A DNA stretch of 6,118 nucleotides from Rhizobacter sp. (GCA_014379885.1 JACMKW010000579.1:1-6118), one strand, 5' to 3'; counted from the first letter of the stretch, positions 1 to 6,075 are shown. The notes: generated by a model not told the origin, from the sequence alone. Numbers and translations: made by a program.

Positions 1-236
1 AACATCCGGCTGGTGTATGGTGACGGCATGCGGGGGCATCCCCCGAATGCTCCCTATGACAGCATCATTGCCGCGTCTGGCAAAGACTCGCGATCGGTGG
101 GCGCTTGGTCGCCCCGGTGCACGACGCGGGTGGGCGCCGCCAGGTGCTCGTGGTGGTTGACAGAACAGAAGAGGCTTACGAGCGCTCAGTGCATGAGGCC
201 GTGAACTTCGTCCCTCTCAAATCAGGAACGGATTGA
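1..236 (+). pseudogene. pcm: 3' part of protein-L-isoaspartate O-methyltransferase, frameshifted
   Basis: Pcm uses S-adenosylmethionine to methylate isoaspartyl residues in damaged cytoplasmic proteins so that they can be repaired. Only the C-terminal part is in the window. Codons starting at base 1 read NIRLVYGDGMRGHPPNAPYD then SIIAA, which matches the family's HGDGxxGxxxxAPFDAIIVTA segment. From about base 78 the match moves to another frame: WQRLAIGGRLVAPV, then a C-terminus ending EAVNFVPLKSGTD, matching the family ending EAVRFVPL. Against E. coli Pcm from memory, about 10 residues (the AAPPEIPTAL stretch) are missing, which fits a net loss of about 28 bases between 70 and 80. The original frame instead stops at 202-204. 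The intact-frame stop (234-236) overlaps the nlpD start as TGATG, the normal coupled arrangement. It may be a true pseudogene or a sequence error. The family call is firm; the broken state is seen directly, its cause is not. Confidence 0.8.
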
Positions 237-1198
237 TGACATTGGCCATGACGCGATGGATGACAAGCGCAGCGTTCGGCGCACGCAATGGCGCATGCGT
301 GCAGTACCTCGTTGGCGCGTTGGCCGTGCTGGTGCTTGCTGGCTGCGCAGCTCCTTCAAAGTACCGCGCGCCGATTGAAGACCGCTCGGTGCTCAACCGG
401 CCGGTCAACGTGGCGGCCGCACCTGGTGCTGCAGCGTCTGCACCTGCCGTGGCTGCGCTGCCGGTCGAGGCAGGCAAGGTGTTGCCCGGTGCCGAGAACG
501 CCGGCAAGGCAGGCTTCTACGCCGTCAAACCCGGTGACACCCTGATCCGCGTCGGCCTGGAAACCGGCCAGAGCTGGAAAGACATCATCAAGTGGAACAA
601 CCTGGAGAACCCCAACGTCATTGAAGTGGGGCAGGTGTTGCGCGTGGTCGCGCCGGGTGCCGACCCGAATGCCGTGGCCACACGCGGGGTGGCATCGGTC
701 AAGCTGGACACTCGTCCGTTGGATGCTCCACGCACACCGCCGGCAGCGGCCTCGGGTGCAGCGCCTGCGGCGTCCACGACACCGCCGCCTGCTCCATTGC
801 CCGCGCCACCTGCGGCACGCGAAGGCGATGACGATGTGAACTGGTTGTGGCCTGCCAAGGGCACTGTCGTCAGCCCGTTTGATGAAAACAAGACCAAAGG
901 TCTTGCCATCGCGGGCAAGGCGGGCGACCCTGTGCTCGCTGCCGCTGACGGCAAGGTGGTGTACGCGGGTTCCGGCTTGCGTGGCTACGGCAATTTGGTG
1001 ATCCTGAAGCACAACAACACCTACCTCACCGCTTATGCGCACAACCAGGCCTTGCTTGTGAAAGAAGAGCAACTCGTCAAGCGTGGGCAGAGGATCGCCG
1101 AGATGGGTTCGAGCGACACCGAGCGGGTGCAACTGCACTTCGAGATCCGCAAGCTGGGCAAGCCGGTCGATCCCGCCAAGCTCTTGCCTCCGCGCTGA
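236..1198 (+). CDS. nlpD: NlpD-like murein hydrolase activator, LysM/M23 lipoprotein
   Basis: The predicted protein is a 320-residue lipoprotein of the cell envelope. In E. coli, NlpD activates the amidase AmiC for septal peptidoglycan splitting. The N-terminus is a lipoprotein signal with hydrophobic residues 24-34 and lipobox LAGC, lipidated Cys37. An Ala/Pro-rich linker follows, then a LysM peptidoglycan-binding domain at about 94-138 (YAVKPGDTL, WNNLENPNVIEVGQ). A second Ala/Pro linker leads to an M23/LytM domain from about 203 to the end (WPAKGTVVSPF, GYGNLVILKHN, LHFEIRKLGKPVDP). The LytM zinc site is degenerate: T220 and A224 replace the usual His and Asp, and Q299 replaces the first His of HxH; only H269 and H301 remain. 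It is therefore expected to act as a non-enzymatic activator. ATG 236 is chosen because AGGA at 224-227 lies 8 bases upstream and the start overlaps the pcm stop; ATG 248 is an alternative. rpoS follows after 42 bases. Confidence 0.93.
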   Translation: MTLAMTRWMTSAAFGARNGACVQYLVGALAVLVLAGCAAPSKYRAPIEDRSVLNRPVNVAAAPGAAASAPAVAALPVEAGKVLPGAENAGKAGFYAVKPGDTLIRVGLETGQSWKDIIKWNNLENPNVIEVGQVLRVVAPGADPNAVATRGVASVKLDTRPLDAPRTPPAAASGAAPAASTTPPPAPLPAPPAAREGDDDVNWLWPAKGTVVSPFDENKTKGLAIAGKAGDPVLAAADGKVVYAGSGLRGYGNLVILKHNNTYLTAYAHNQALLVKEEQLVKRGQRIAEMGSSDTERVQLHFEIRKLGKPVDPAKLLPPR

Positions 1199-1240
1199 AG
1201 AGCGCTGAGCCCATCACGCCCGCCCCACACGCGCCCCACC
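1192..1240 (+). other. nlpD-rpoS junction: small hairpin plus C-rich leader without Shine-Dalgarno
   Basis: GCGCT at 1192-1196 and AGCGC at 1201-1205 form a perfect 5-bp inverted repeat with a 4-base loop; the nlpD stop codon (1196-1198) lies in it. From about 1209 to the rpoS ATG the sequence is C-rich and poor in G (cccgccccacacgcgcccca), with no purine-rich Shine-Dalgarno at a usable distance. This is seen directly. Any role in translational control or Rho loading is inference. No T-run follows the hairpin, so it is not an intrinsic terminator. Confidence 0.5.
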
Positions 1241-2272
1241 ATGAGCAAGAAGCGCAGCACAGGGAACGGGCTTGCGGCGGACACAACGCCACAGACTCCA
1301 GTGCCGCCGTTTTCGCCGCCGAGCCTGCAGTCGGTATTGCAGGGGGCGGTCGACCCAGGCGCCGACGGGGTGGAGCCGCAGGCTGACGACGCGCCGGCGG
1401 CCATCGAGATCGCGGCCGGTGATGGCGAAATCGGCAACACTTTGCAGACCTACCTGCGCGAGATTCGCCGCGCGCCTTTGCTCACGCCGCAAGAAGAATT
1501 TGAGACCGCCACCCGTGCGCGTGCCGGTGATTTTGCCGCCCGCCAGGAAATGATCGAGCGCAATCTGCGCCTGGTGGTGAGCATTGCCAAGAACTACCTC
1601 GGTCGCGGCTTGCCGATGACCGACCTGATCGAAGAAGGCAACCTCGGGCTCATGCATGCCATCGGCAAATTCGAGCCGGAGCGCGGATTTCGCTTCTCGA
1701 CGTATTCGTCGTGGTGGATACGCCAGAGCATCGAGCGCGCGATCATGCATCAGGCGCGGTTGGTGCGGTTGCCGGTGCACGTGGTGCGCGAACTCAACCA
1801 TGTGCTCAAGGCGCGCCGGGCACTGGAGGCAGAGTCCACGCATGCCGATGGCGACCAACCTGTCCGCGTGGAAGACATCGCAGCCCGCGTCGGCCGCCCG
1901 GTGCAAGAGGTGAGCGAGCTGCTGAAATTCTCGGAGACACCGGCCTCATTGGACGCCCCGCTCGAACGCGATGGTTCCGAGTCCATGCTCGACAGCGTGG
2001 CCGATGATGGTGCGAGCGACCCGGCCAGCCTGACGCTGCACAACGAAGTTGAAGTGCTTCTGCAGCATGGACTGGACGAGCTCAACGACCGCGAGCGCGA
2101 AGTGCTGGCGGGCCGCTATGGCCTGCGTGACCGCGAGCCCGAGACGCTGGAGGTGCTGGCCGAACGCCTGGGCCTCACCCGTGAGCGCATCCGGCAGATC
2201 CAGCAAGAAGCCCTGGTCAAGCTCAAGCGCCGCATGGCGCGCAGCGGCATCAACCGCGATTCGCTTTTCTGA
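1241..2272 (+). CDS. rpoS: RNA polymerase sigma factor RpoS (sigma-38)
   Basis: This 343-residue sigma-70 family protein directs RNA polymerase to stationary-phase and general stress promoters. The first 65 residues are a low-complexity Pro/Ala/Asp-rich extension. Region 1.2 begins at about 66 ([21 protein letters not shown]). Region 2 starts near 108 with [19 protein letters not shown] and runs through [19 protein letters not shown] (2.1-2.2) and [20 protein letters not shown] (2.3-2.4, WW at 158-159). Region 3 spans about 190-250, and region 4 carries the C-terminal helix-turn-helix at about 302-329 ([20 protein letters not shown]). Length is close to E. coli RpoS (330). Placement directly after nlpD is the classic RpoS context and separates it from RpoD, which is much longer, and from RpoH. 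ATG 1241 is the only sensible start in front of region 1.2, although it has no Shine-Dalgarno. In E. coli the main rpoS promoter lies inside nlpD; I could not pick one out here. Confidence 0.95.
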   Translation: MSKKRSTGNGLAADTTPQTPVPPFSPPSLQSVLQGAVDPGADGVEPQADDAPAAIEIAAGDGEIGNTLQTYLREIRRAPLLTPQEEFETATRARAGDFAARQEMIERNLRLVVSIAKNYLGRGLPMTDLIEEGNLGLMHAIGKFEPERGFRFSTYSSWWIRQSIERAIMHQARLVRLPVHVVRELNHVLKARRALEAESTHADGDQPVRVEDIAARVGRPVQEVSELLKFSETPASLDAPLERDGSESMLDSVADDGASDPASLTLHNEVEVLLQHGLDELNDREREVLAGRYGLRDREPETLEVLAERLGLTRERIRQIQQEALVKLKRRMARSGINRDSLF

Positions 2273-2300
2273 CGTCGCTTTCTGAGTGAAGCTTGCGGGC

Positions 2301-2309
2301 TGAGACAAT
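2301..2309 (+). promoter_or_regulatory. Putative extended -10 promoter for a leaderless rlmD transcript
   Basis: TGAGACAAT (TG at 2301-2302, GACAAT at 2304-2309) resembles an extended -10 element, TGnTATAAT. It ends 6 bases before the rlmD ATG at 2316, so transcription would begin at or within a base or two of the start codon. No clear -35 hexamer is visible 16-18 bases upstream. No Shine-Dalgarno lies in front of the ATG, which fits a leaderless mRNA. The motif and spacing are seen; promoter activity is inferred. Confidence 0.5.
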
Positions 2310-2315
2310 CGGCCC

Positions 2316-3650
2316 ATGACAGCAGCAGATGAATGGCTGAAGGTCGAGTCGCTCGACCTCGAAGCACAAGGTGTGGCGCACAACGCCGAAGGCAAGGTGG
2401 TGTTCATCGAGGGCGCTTTGCCCGGTGAAGAAGTCCTGGTCAGCGTGCAGCGCAAGAAGAACAACTGGGAGCAGGCCACGCTCGTGGCCATGCGCCATGA
2501 AAGCTCACAACGTGTGACGCCGGGTTGCCGCCACTTTGGCACGTGTGGTGGCTGCAAGATGCAGCACTTCCACGTGAGCGCGCAGGTTGCCACCAAACAG
2601 CGTGCGCTCGAAGATGCGTTGTGGCACTTGGGCAAGGTCAAGCCCGAGCGTGTGTTGCGCCCGATCGAGGGGCCGGCCTGGGGCTACCGCTACCGGGCGC
2701 GATTGTCGGTGCGCTACGTGGTCAAGAAAGAGCGAGTGCTGGTGGGTTTTCATGAGCGCAAATCGAGCTATGTGGCCGACATGGACAGTTGCGAAGTGCT
2801 GCCTCCTCACTTGAGTGCGATGCTGGTGCCGCTGCGCGATCTGGTGACCGGCATGGATCAACGCGATCGCCTGCCGCAAATTGAAGTGGCGGTGGGCGAT
2901 GAGGTGACGGCGCTGGTGCTGCGCCACCTAGAGCCGCTGAGTGCAGCCGATCTGCAGCGCTTGCGTGAGTTCGCCGCACTGCACGGCGTGCAATGGTGGC
3001 TGCAGCCCAAGGGCCCTGACACCGTTCAATTGCTGGATGAAGGCGGCACTCAGTTGGCTTACACCTTGCCTGAGTTCGGCATCACCATGCCGTTTAGGCC
3101 GACTGATTTCACCCAGGTCAACTATCAGATCAACCGCGTGCTTGTCAGCCGCGCACTGCGCTTGCTTGAGGCGGGGCGGGGCGAACGGGTGATCGACTGG
3201 TTCTGCGGTCTGGGTAATTTCACGCTGCCGCTCGCCACCGAGGCGCGCGAAGTGCTGGGCATCGAAGGCAGCGAGGCGCTGGTTGCACGCTCACGCGAGA
3301 ACGCGGCGCTCAACGGCCTGGCCGAGAAGACCAGTTTCGTGGCACGTAACCTGTTCGAGATCACGCCCGAAGAACTGGCGGGCTATGGCCATGCCGACAA
3401 GTGGTTGGTCGACCCGCCACGCGAAGGGGCGTTTGCCCTGGCGAAGGCACTGGCTGATCTGGCGGCCGCGCCGACCGCCTACAACCCGCCAAAGCGCATC
3501 GTTTATGTGAGCTGCAACCCCGCCACGCTGGCCCGCGATGCTGGCTTGCTCGTGCATCAAGCGGGTTATCGTTGTGCGGCTGCAGGTGCGATCAACATGT
3601 TCCCGCACACGGCGCATGTGGAGAGCATGGCCGTCTTCGAAAAAGACTGA
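2316..3650 (+). CDS. rlmD: 23S rRNA (uracil-1939-C5)-methyltransferase RlmD
   Basis: This 444-residue enzyme transfers a methyl group from S-adenosylmethionine to C5 of U1939 in 23S rRNA. E. coli RlmD (RumA) is 433 residues. An N-terminal TRAM-type RNA-binding domain covers about 5-65 ([20 protein letters not shown]). The [4Fe-4S] cluster cysteines are C71, C77 and C80 ([10 protein letters not shown]), with C159 in the MDSCEVLPP segment as fourth ligand. The SAM-binding motif is [14 protein letters not shown] from 294. DPPREGA begins at 366. The nucleophile is C400 in [12 protein letters not shown], and the general-base Glu is E436 in HVESM near the end. All key residues are present, so it should be active. 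The iron-sulfur cysteines and overall match favour RlmD over RlmC and TrmA. The gene starts 43 bases after rpoS, probably from its own promoter. Confidence 0.95.
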   Translation: MTAADEWLKVESLDLEAQGVAHNAEGKVVFIEGALPGEEVLVSVQRKKNNWEQATLVAMRHESSQRVTPGCRHFGTCGGCKMQHFHVSAQVATKQRALEDALWHLGKVKPERVLRPIEGPAWGYRYRARLSVRYVVKKERVLVGFHERKSSYVADMDSCEVLPPHLSAMLVPLRDLVTGMDQRDRLPQIEVAVGDEVTALVLRHLEPLSAADLQRLREFAALHGVQWWLQPKGPDTVQLLDEGGTQLAYTLPEFGITMPFRPTDFTQVNYQINRVLVSRALRLLEAGRGERVIDWFCGLGNFTLPLATEAREVLGIEGSEALVARSRENAALNGLAEKTSFVARNLFEITPEELAGYGHADKWLVDPPREGAFALAKALADLAAAPTAYNPPKRIVYVSCNPATLARDAGLLVHQAGYRCAAAGAINMFPHTAHVESMAVFEKD

Positions 3651-3654
3651 TCGC

Positions 3655-3685
3655 AAAAAAGAGAAGGGGGCCCAAAGGGCCCCCC
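3655..3685 (-). terminator. Intrinsic terminator of the BI-1/YccA-like gene
   Basis: GGGGGCCC at 3666-3673 and GGGCCCCC at 3677-3684 form a perfect 8-bp G/C stem with a 3-base loop. Read on the minus strand, the stem is followed by TTCTC and then six T (3655-3660), a strong Rho-independent terminator located just after the stop at 3713. On the plus strand the downstream bases are CGCCTTCCG with no T-run, so it should not efficiently stop rlmD transcription. Confidence 0.88.
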
Positions 3686-3712
3686 GCCTTCCGTCCGGCC
3701 GATAGGCGACCG

Positions 3713-4417
3713 CTAATCGCGTTCGCCGCCGAAGATCCCCAGCAGGCTCAGCAGGTGCACGAAGACGTTGTACACGTCCAGGTAGATCGCCAGCGTTGCC
3801 GAGATGTAGTTGGTTTCGCCACCATCCACGACGCGTTTCAGGTCGTACAGCATGTAGGCCGAGAAGATCAGCACCGCCAGCACCGACACCGTCATCATCA
3901 GCGCAGGCATTTGCAGCCAGATGTTGGCGACGCTGGCAACGATGATGCCGATCAGCCCGACAAACAGCCATTTGCCCATGCCGGAGATGTCGCGCTTGAT
4001 GGTGCTGGCGAGTGTGGCCATGCCGAAGAACACCAATGCAGTGCCGCCAAAGGCCATCGTGATGAGCTGGCTGCCGTTGCGGTAGCTGCCCAGGATGCCG
4101 CCGAGCATGCGCGACAGCATCAAGCCCATGAAGAAGGTGAAGGCCAGCAGCAGCACAACGCCAAGGCCAGAGTTCTTGGTTTTCTCGATGGCGTAGAAGA
4201 AGCCGAAGGCCACGCCCATGAACACCATGAAGCCGATGAAGGGGTTCTTCGCAAACCAGTTGAACCCCATCTGCATGCCCACCCAGGAGCCCGCCACAGT
4301 GGGCACCAGCGAGAGTGCAAGCAACCAGTAGGTGTTACGCAGGACACGGTTGCGCTGGTCAGCAGTGGTGACCGATCCAGTCAAGCCGTAAGCGGTCTGC
4401 AGGTTGTTGTCGTTCAT
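3713..4417 (-). CDS. Bax inhibitor-1/YccA family inner membrane protein
   Basis: This 234-residue integral membrane protein has about seven hydrophobic segments, near residues 28-48, 60-77, 85-102, 118-138, 150-168, 172-191 and 209-229. It carries family signatures: VLRNTYWLLALSL near the N-terminus (E. coli YccA has VLRNTYFLLSLTL), MAFGGTALVFFGMA, NIWLQMPAL, and the C-terminal GGETNYISATLAIYLDVYN segment. YccA of E. coli is a modulator and substrate of the membrane protease FtsH, and some bacterial BI-1 proteins are pH-sensitive calcium leak channels. D192 and D214 sit where the di-aspartyl pH sensor of BsYetJ is expected, while E. coli YccA appears to lack both. No substrate can be deduced. 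The ATG at 4415-4417 has a perfect AGGAGG Shine-Dalgarno 4 bases upstream. The gene stands alone between divergent and convergent neighbours. Confidence 0.92.
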   Translation of the reverse strand: MNDNNLQTAYGLTGSVTTADQRNRVLRNTYWLLALSLVPTVAGSWVGMQMGFNWFAKNPFIGFMVFMGVAFGFFYAIEKTKNSGLGVVLLLAFTFFMGLMLSRMLGGILGSYRNGSQLITMAFGGTALVFFGMATLASTIKRDISGMGKWLFVGLIGIIVASVANIWLQMPALMMTVSVLAVLIFSAYMLYDLKRVVDGGETNYISATLAIYLDVYNVFVHLLSLLGIFGGERD

Positions 4418-4421
4418 GGAA

Positions 4422-4427
4422 CCTCCT
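4422..4427 (-). promoter_or_regulatory. Consensus Shine-Dalgarno of the BI-1/YccA-like gene
   Basis: On the minus strand, AAGGAGG followed by TTCC precedes the ATG. This full consensus match fixes the start at 4417 and is the strongest ribosome binding site in the window. Confidence 0.9.
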
Positions 4428-4475
4428 TGATGAGAACTGCGCGGGTTCAGGCTGGGTTAAGACCTAAACGCCGGC

Positions 4476-4481
4476 ATTCTA
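4476..4481 (-). promoter_or_regulatory. Putative -10 element of the BI-1/YccA-like gene
   Basis: TAGAAT on the minus strand differs from TATAAT at one position and would start a transcript near 4469, giving a 5' leader of roughly 50 bases. The -35 position (about 4499-4504, ACCGCA) matches poorly. The -10 is flanked by GCCGG (4470-4474) and CCGGC (4486-4490), an 11-base-spaced inverted repeat that could be an operator or chance. Confidence 0.4.
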
Positions 4482-4570
4482 GTTCCCGGCTGACGCGCTG
4501 CGGTATGCATGAAAACGCACACCCTCTGCCCTGCGGCATGCTGCACGCTTTGGGCACAACGGAGTCGCAC

Positions 4571-4984
4571 ATGAAAACCAAACCGATGCTGAGCCTGGAT
4601 GATGTGAAGCGGATCGCAAGCGCTTCGGAGGCTGAGGCGCTGGGTCACGGCTGGCCCGTGACGATTGCCATCGTCGACGATGGCGGTCACCTGTTATGGC
4701 TGCAGCGGCTCGACGGCGCCGCGCCCATTTCGGCGCACATCGCCCCGGCCAAGGCGCACACCGCGGCCTTGGGCCAGCGCGAGAGCAAGGTCTACGAAGA
4801 CATGATCAACCAGGGGCGCACCGCGTTCCTCAGCGCGCCTGAGGTGCAAGGTCTTCTAGAGGGTGGGGTGCCCATTCTGGTGCAGGGGCAGTGCGTTGGA
4901 GCGGTGGGTGTGAGTGGCGTCAAGGCGCCTGAAGACGCCCAGGTTGCGAAGGCAGGGATCGCGGCCTTGGCGATACCAAGCTAA
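4571..4984 (+). CDS. GlcG/HbpS-like (DUF336) protein, possible heme binding
   Basis: This 137-residue, soluble, single-domain protein has no signal peptide. It carries the family pattern: VTIAIVDDGGHLLWLQRLDGA (31-51), an Ala/Lys/His helix IAPAKAHTAALGQR (57-70), GGVPILVQGQCVGAVGVSG (98-116), and a closing helix with EDAQVAKAGIAAL. GlcG sits in glycolate-utilisation operons in E. coli, and HbpS of Streptomyces binds heme. The biochemical role of most members is unknown, so no reaction is assigned. ATG 4571 is preferred because GGAG (4561-4564) lies 6 bases upstream and the family pattern starts within the first 10 residues; the reading frame stays open far upstream but does not look coding. 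Its stop is only 4 bases from the stop of bfd on the other strand. Closeness to bfd and bfr makes an iron or heme link attractive, but this is inference. Confidence 0.85.
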   Translation: MKTKPMLSLDDVKRIASASEAEALGHGWPVTIAIVDDGGHLLWLQRLDGAAPISAHIAPAKAHTAALGQRESKVYEDMINQGRTAFLSAPEVQGLLEGGVPILVQGQCVGAVGVSGVKAPEDAQVAKAGIAALAIPS

Positions 4985-4988
4985 GGGA

Positions 4989-5204
4989 TCAGGCGACAAC
5001 AGGTCGGGCGGCGAAATTGATCGCCTGGCCCCGGTGACTCGACGAGCGCGCAGTTTCGAACACGTCTCGTGCGCAATCGGTGCAGCGCCCGCAGCACGAC
5101 GACACGCCGCTGTCCATTTGCAGTTCGTCGAAGCTCGCACAACCATTGCGGGCGTGGCGCTCAATGTCGCGGTCCGAAATGCGGTTGCAGACGCAAACAA
5201 TCAT
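4989..5204 (-). CDS. bfd: Bacterioferritin-associated ferredoxin Bfd
   Basis: This 71-residue [2Fe-2S] protein binds bacterioferritin and passes electrons in to reduce and release stored iron. The start MIVCVCNRISDRDIE is typical (E. coli MYVCLCNGISDKKI). Cluster ligands C4, C6, C38 and C41 (CVC, then CGRC) are at exactly the positions of E. coli Bfd. C22, C37 and C44 are extra cysteines. The last 20 or so residues are a variable tail. ATG at 5202-5204 is chosen over an upstream in-frame ATG at 5273: GGGAG lies 8 bases before it, the family begins exactly here, and the longer form would run through the promoter and Fur box. It lies 113 bases downstream of bfr on the same strand but has its own promoter. 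The call is very secure. Confidence 0.94.
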   Translation of the reverse strand: MIVCVCNRISDRDIERHARNGCASFDELQMDSGVSSCCGRCTDCARDVFETARSSSHRGQAINFAARPVVA

Positions 5205-5244
5205 CTTGATCACTCCCGACCCACGCCTTGGGCCGATGGATGAG

Positions 5245-5273
5245 ATGATAAATAAGAATGATTCGCAATTCAA
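5245..5273 (-). promoter_or_regulatory. Putative sigma-70 promoter of bfd
   Basis: On the minus strand TTGAAT (5268-5273, 4 of 6 to TTGACA) is followed after exactly 17 bases by TATCAT (5245-5250, 5 of 6 to TATAAT). Transcription would start near 5238, giving a leader of about 33 bases with the Shine-Dalgarno for ATG 5204. This is the best promoter match in the window. The motif is seen; activity is inferred. Confidence 0.65.
5253..5267. promoter_or_regulatory. Putative Fur box in the bfd promoter spacer
   Basis: TAAGAAT-G-ATTCGCA matches the 7-1-7 Fur consensus TGAGAAT-N-ATTCTCA at 12 of the 14 specified positions. It lies wholly inside the 17-base spacer of the predicted bfd promoter, so Fur-Fe(II) bound here would block RNA polymerase. 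Repression of bfd by Fur under iron-replete conditions is known in E. coli and is expected here. Confidence 0.7.
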
Positions 5274-5276
5274 GAG

Positions 5277-5305
5277 CCCGCCCTACACCCATGTGCGGTG
5301 GCGGG
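5277..5305 (-). terminator. Weak hairpin after bfr, possible attenuator or terminator
   Basis: CCCGCC (5277-5282) and GGCGGG (5300-5305) are perfect 6-bp arms around a 17-base loop, placed right after the bfr stop on the minus strand. Only CTCTTGAATT follows rather than a T-run, so termination would be partial at best and some bfr-bfd readthrough is plausible. Confidence 0.3.
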
Positions 5306-5317
5306 ATTTGTTGGCAT

Positions 5318-5797
5318 TCAGGTGGCGATTTCGCCCATTTGCGACTGCAGGTAGTTCTGAAGCCCGACCTTGGTGACCAGGTCGAGTTGGGTTTCCAGAA
5401 AGTCGATGTGTTCTTCCGTGTCGTCGAGGATCCCCTGCAACAGATCACGAGATACGTAGTCGCGCACCGATTCACAATGTGCGATGCCTTCCTTGATGGT
5501 TGCCTGTGCGCCCGTCTCGGATTTGAGATCGCAGTTCAGGATCTCGACGGTGTCTTCGCCGACCAGCAGCTTGCCGAGATCTTGCAGATTGGGCAGGCCA
5601 TCGAGCGTGAAGATGCGATCCATCAGCTTGTCGGCGTGCTTCATCTCTCCGATTGACTCGGCATATTCCTTGGCCGCCAGTTTGTCCAGGCCCCAGTGTT
5701 TCAGCATGCGGTAGTGCAAGAAATACTGGTTGATGGCGGTGAGCTCGTTCTTCAGCTGCGCATTGAGCAGTTCGATGACCTTGGGGTCGCCCTTCAT
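5318..5797 (-). CDS. bfr: Bacterioferritin
   Basis: This 159-residue protein (E. coli Bfr 158) should assemble into a 24-subunit heme-containing shell that oxidises Fe(II) and stores ferric mineral in the cytoplasm. The start [19 protein letters not shown] and the end [18 protein letters not shown] are typical. The heme ligand is M52 in GEMKHAD. Ferroxidase ligands E18, E51, H54, E94 and H130 are all in place without gaps against E. coli Bfr. The sixth, Glu127, is replaced by T127 ([13 protein letters not shown]), with E128 and E129 beside it. I recall the same DDTEEH pattern in Burkholderia bacterioferritins, so it is probably a lineage variant rather than damage. ATG 5797 has AGGAG about 6 bases upstream. 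bfd follows on the same strand and supplies the electron donor for iron release. Confidence 0.96.
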   Translation of the reverse strand: MKGDPKVIELLNAQLKNELTAINQYFLHYRMLKHWGLDKLAAKEYAESIGEMKHADKLMDRIFTLDGLPNLQDLGKLLVGEDTVEILNCDLKSETGAQATIKEGIAHCESVRDYVSRDLLQGILDDTEEHIDFLETQLDLVTKVGLQNYLQSQMGEIAT

Positions 5798-5827
5798 GTG
5801 TCACTCCTCTTGTTGTGTCCAGGGCGA

Positions 5828-5833
5828 ATTATG
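5828..5833 (-). promoter_or_regulatory. Putative -10 element of bfr
   Basis: CATAAT on the minus strand (5 of 6 to TATAAT) would start transcription near 5821, about 24 bases before the bfr ATG, leaving room for the Shine-Dalgarno. No convincing -35 is seen 16-18 bases upstream, so an activator may be needed. I see no Fur box here, in contrast to bfd. Confidence 0.4.
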
Positions 5834-5939
5834 GGAGCGCATTACAGCGCGCGACTCGCTTCTCCTGCGGGCCATGCAGGGCTCTGGAAACGATAAGCGT
5901 TCCCACTCATGCAAGGGGTGCGCACCACTTTCGCTCGGG

Positions 5940-5945
5940 TACAAT
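5940..5945 (+). promoter_or_regulatory. Putative -10 element of a plus-strand transcript leaving the window
   Basis: TACAAT (5 of 6 to TATAAT) within CTCGGGTACAAT resembles Burkholderiales promoters and would start RNA near 5952. A matching -35 is not obvious at 5917-5922. It is divergent from bfr, with about 100 bases between the two -10 elements. Confidence 0.45.
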
Positions 5946-5973
5946 GCGAAGGTTTACCCGCAACCCCACCGCC

Positions 5974-6045
5974 CAGCGAATCTCTCGCTGTTTCCTGCAG
6001 AAAACTCCCCCCAGTTTTCCCAACCGGTCTCGTGCTCGAAGAGCA
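5974..6045 (+). other. Leader with three consecutive perfect inverted repeats
   Basis: This gene-poor stretch (5798-6118) contains three perfect short inverted repeats downstream of the TACAAT element. CAGCGA 5974-5979 pairs with TCGCTG 5985-5990 (5-base loop). GAAAACT 6000-6006 pairs with AGTTTTC 6013-6019 around a loop of six C. TGCTC 6033-6037 pairs with GAGCA 6041-6045 (3-base loop). They could be hairpins of a structured 5' untranslated region or a small RNA, or operators. None is followed by a T-run. I do not recognise a known riboswitch. The repeats are seen; function is unknown. Confidence 0.4.
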
Positions 6046-6075
6046 GAGCTGGGCGCGCACAAATCGGAGAATCGT

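Noticed and set aside
356..1138. 260-residue minus-strand open frame opposite nlpD
   Set aside because: Arg/His-rich antisense translation with no recognisable motif, while the plus strand carries complete LysM and M23 domains.
3666..3690. The GC hairpin as a terminator for rlmD too
   Set aside because: On the plus strand no T-run follows the stem; the T-run exists only on the minus strand.
3572..4570. Long plus-strand open frame upstream of and in frame with the GlcG-like gene
   Set aside because: It is the reverse shadow of the BI-1/YccA-like gene (His/Gln/Glu-rich translation typical of antisense GC-rich DNA) and runs through its terminator. The family similarity begins only at 4571.
5205..5273. 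N-terminal extension of Bfd from an upstream in-frame ATG
   Set aside because: The extension would be encoded by the predicted promoter, Fur box and Shine-Dalgarno, and Bfd proteins start at MxVCxC.
5987..6000. Possible LexA/SOS box (CTGT...CAG) near 5990
   Set aside because: The spacing is CTG-N7-CAG rather than CTGT-N8-ACAG.
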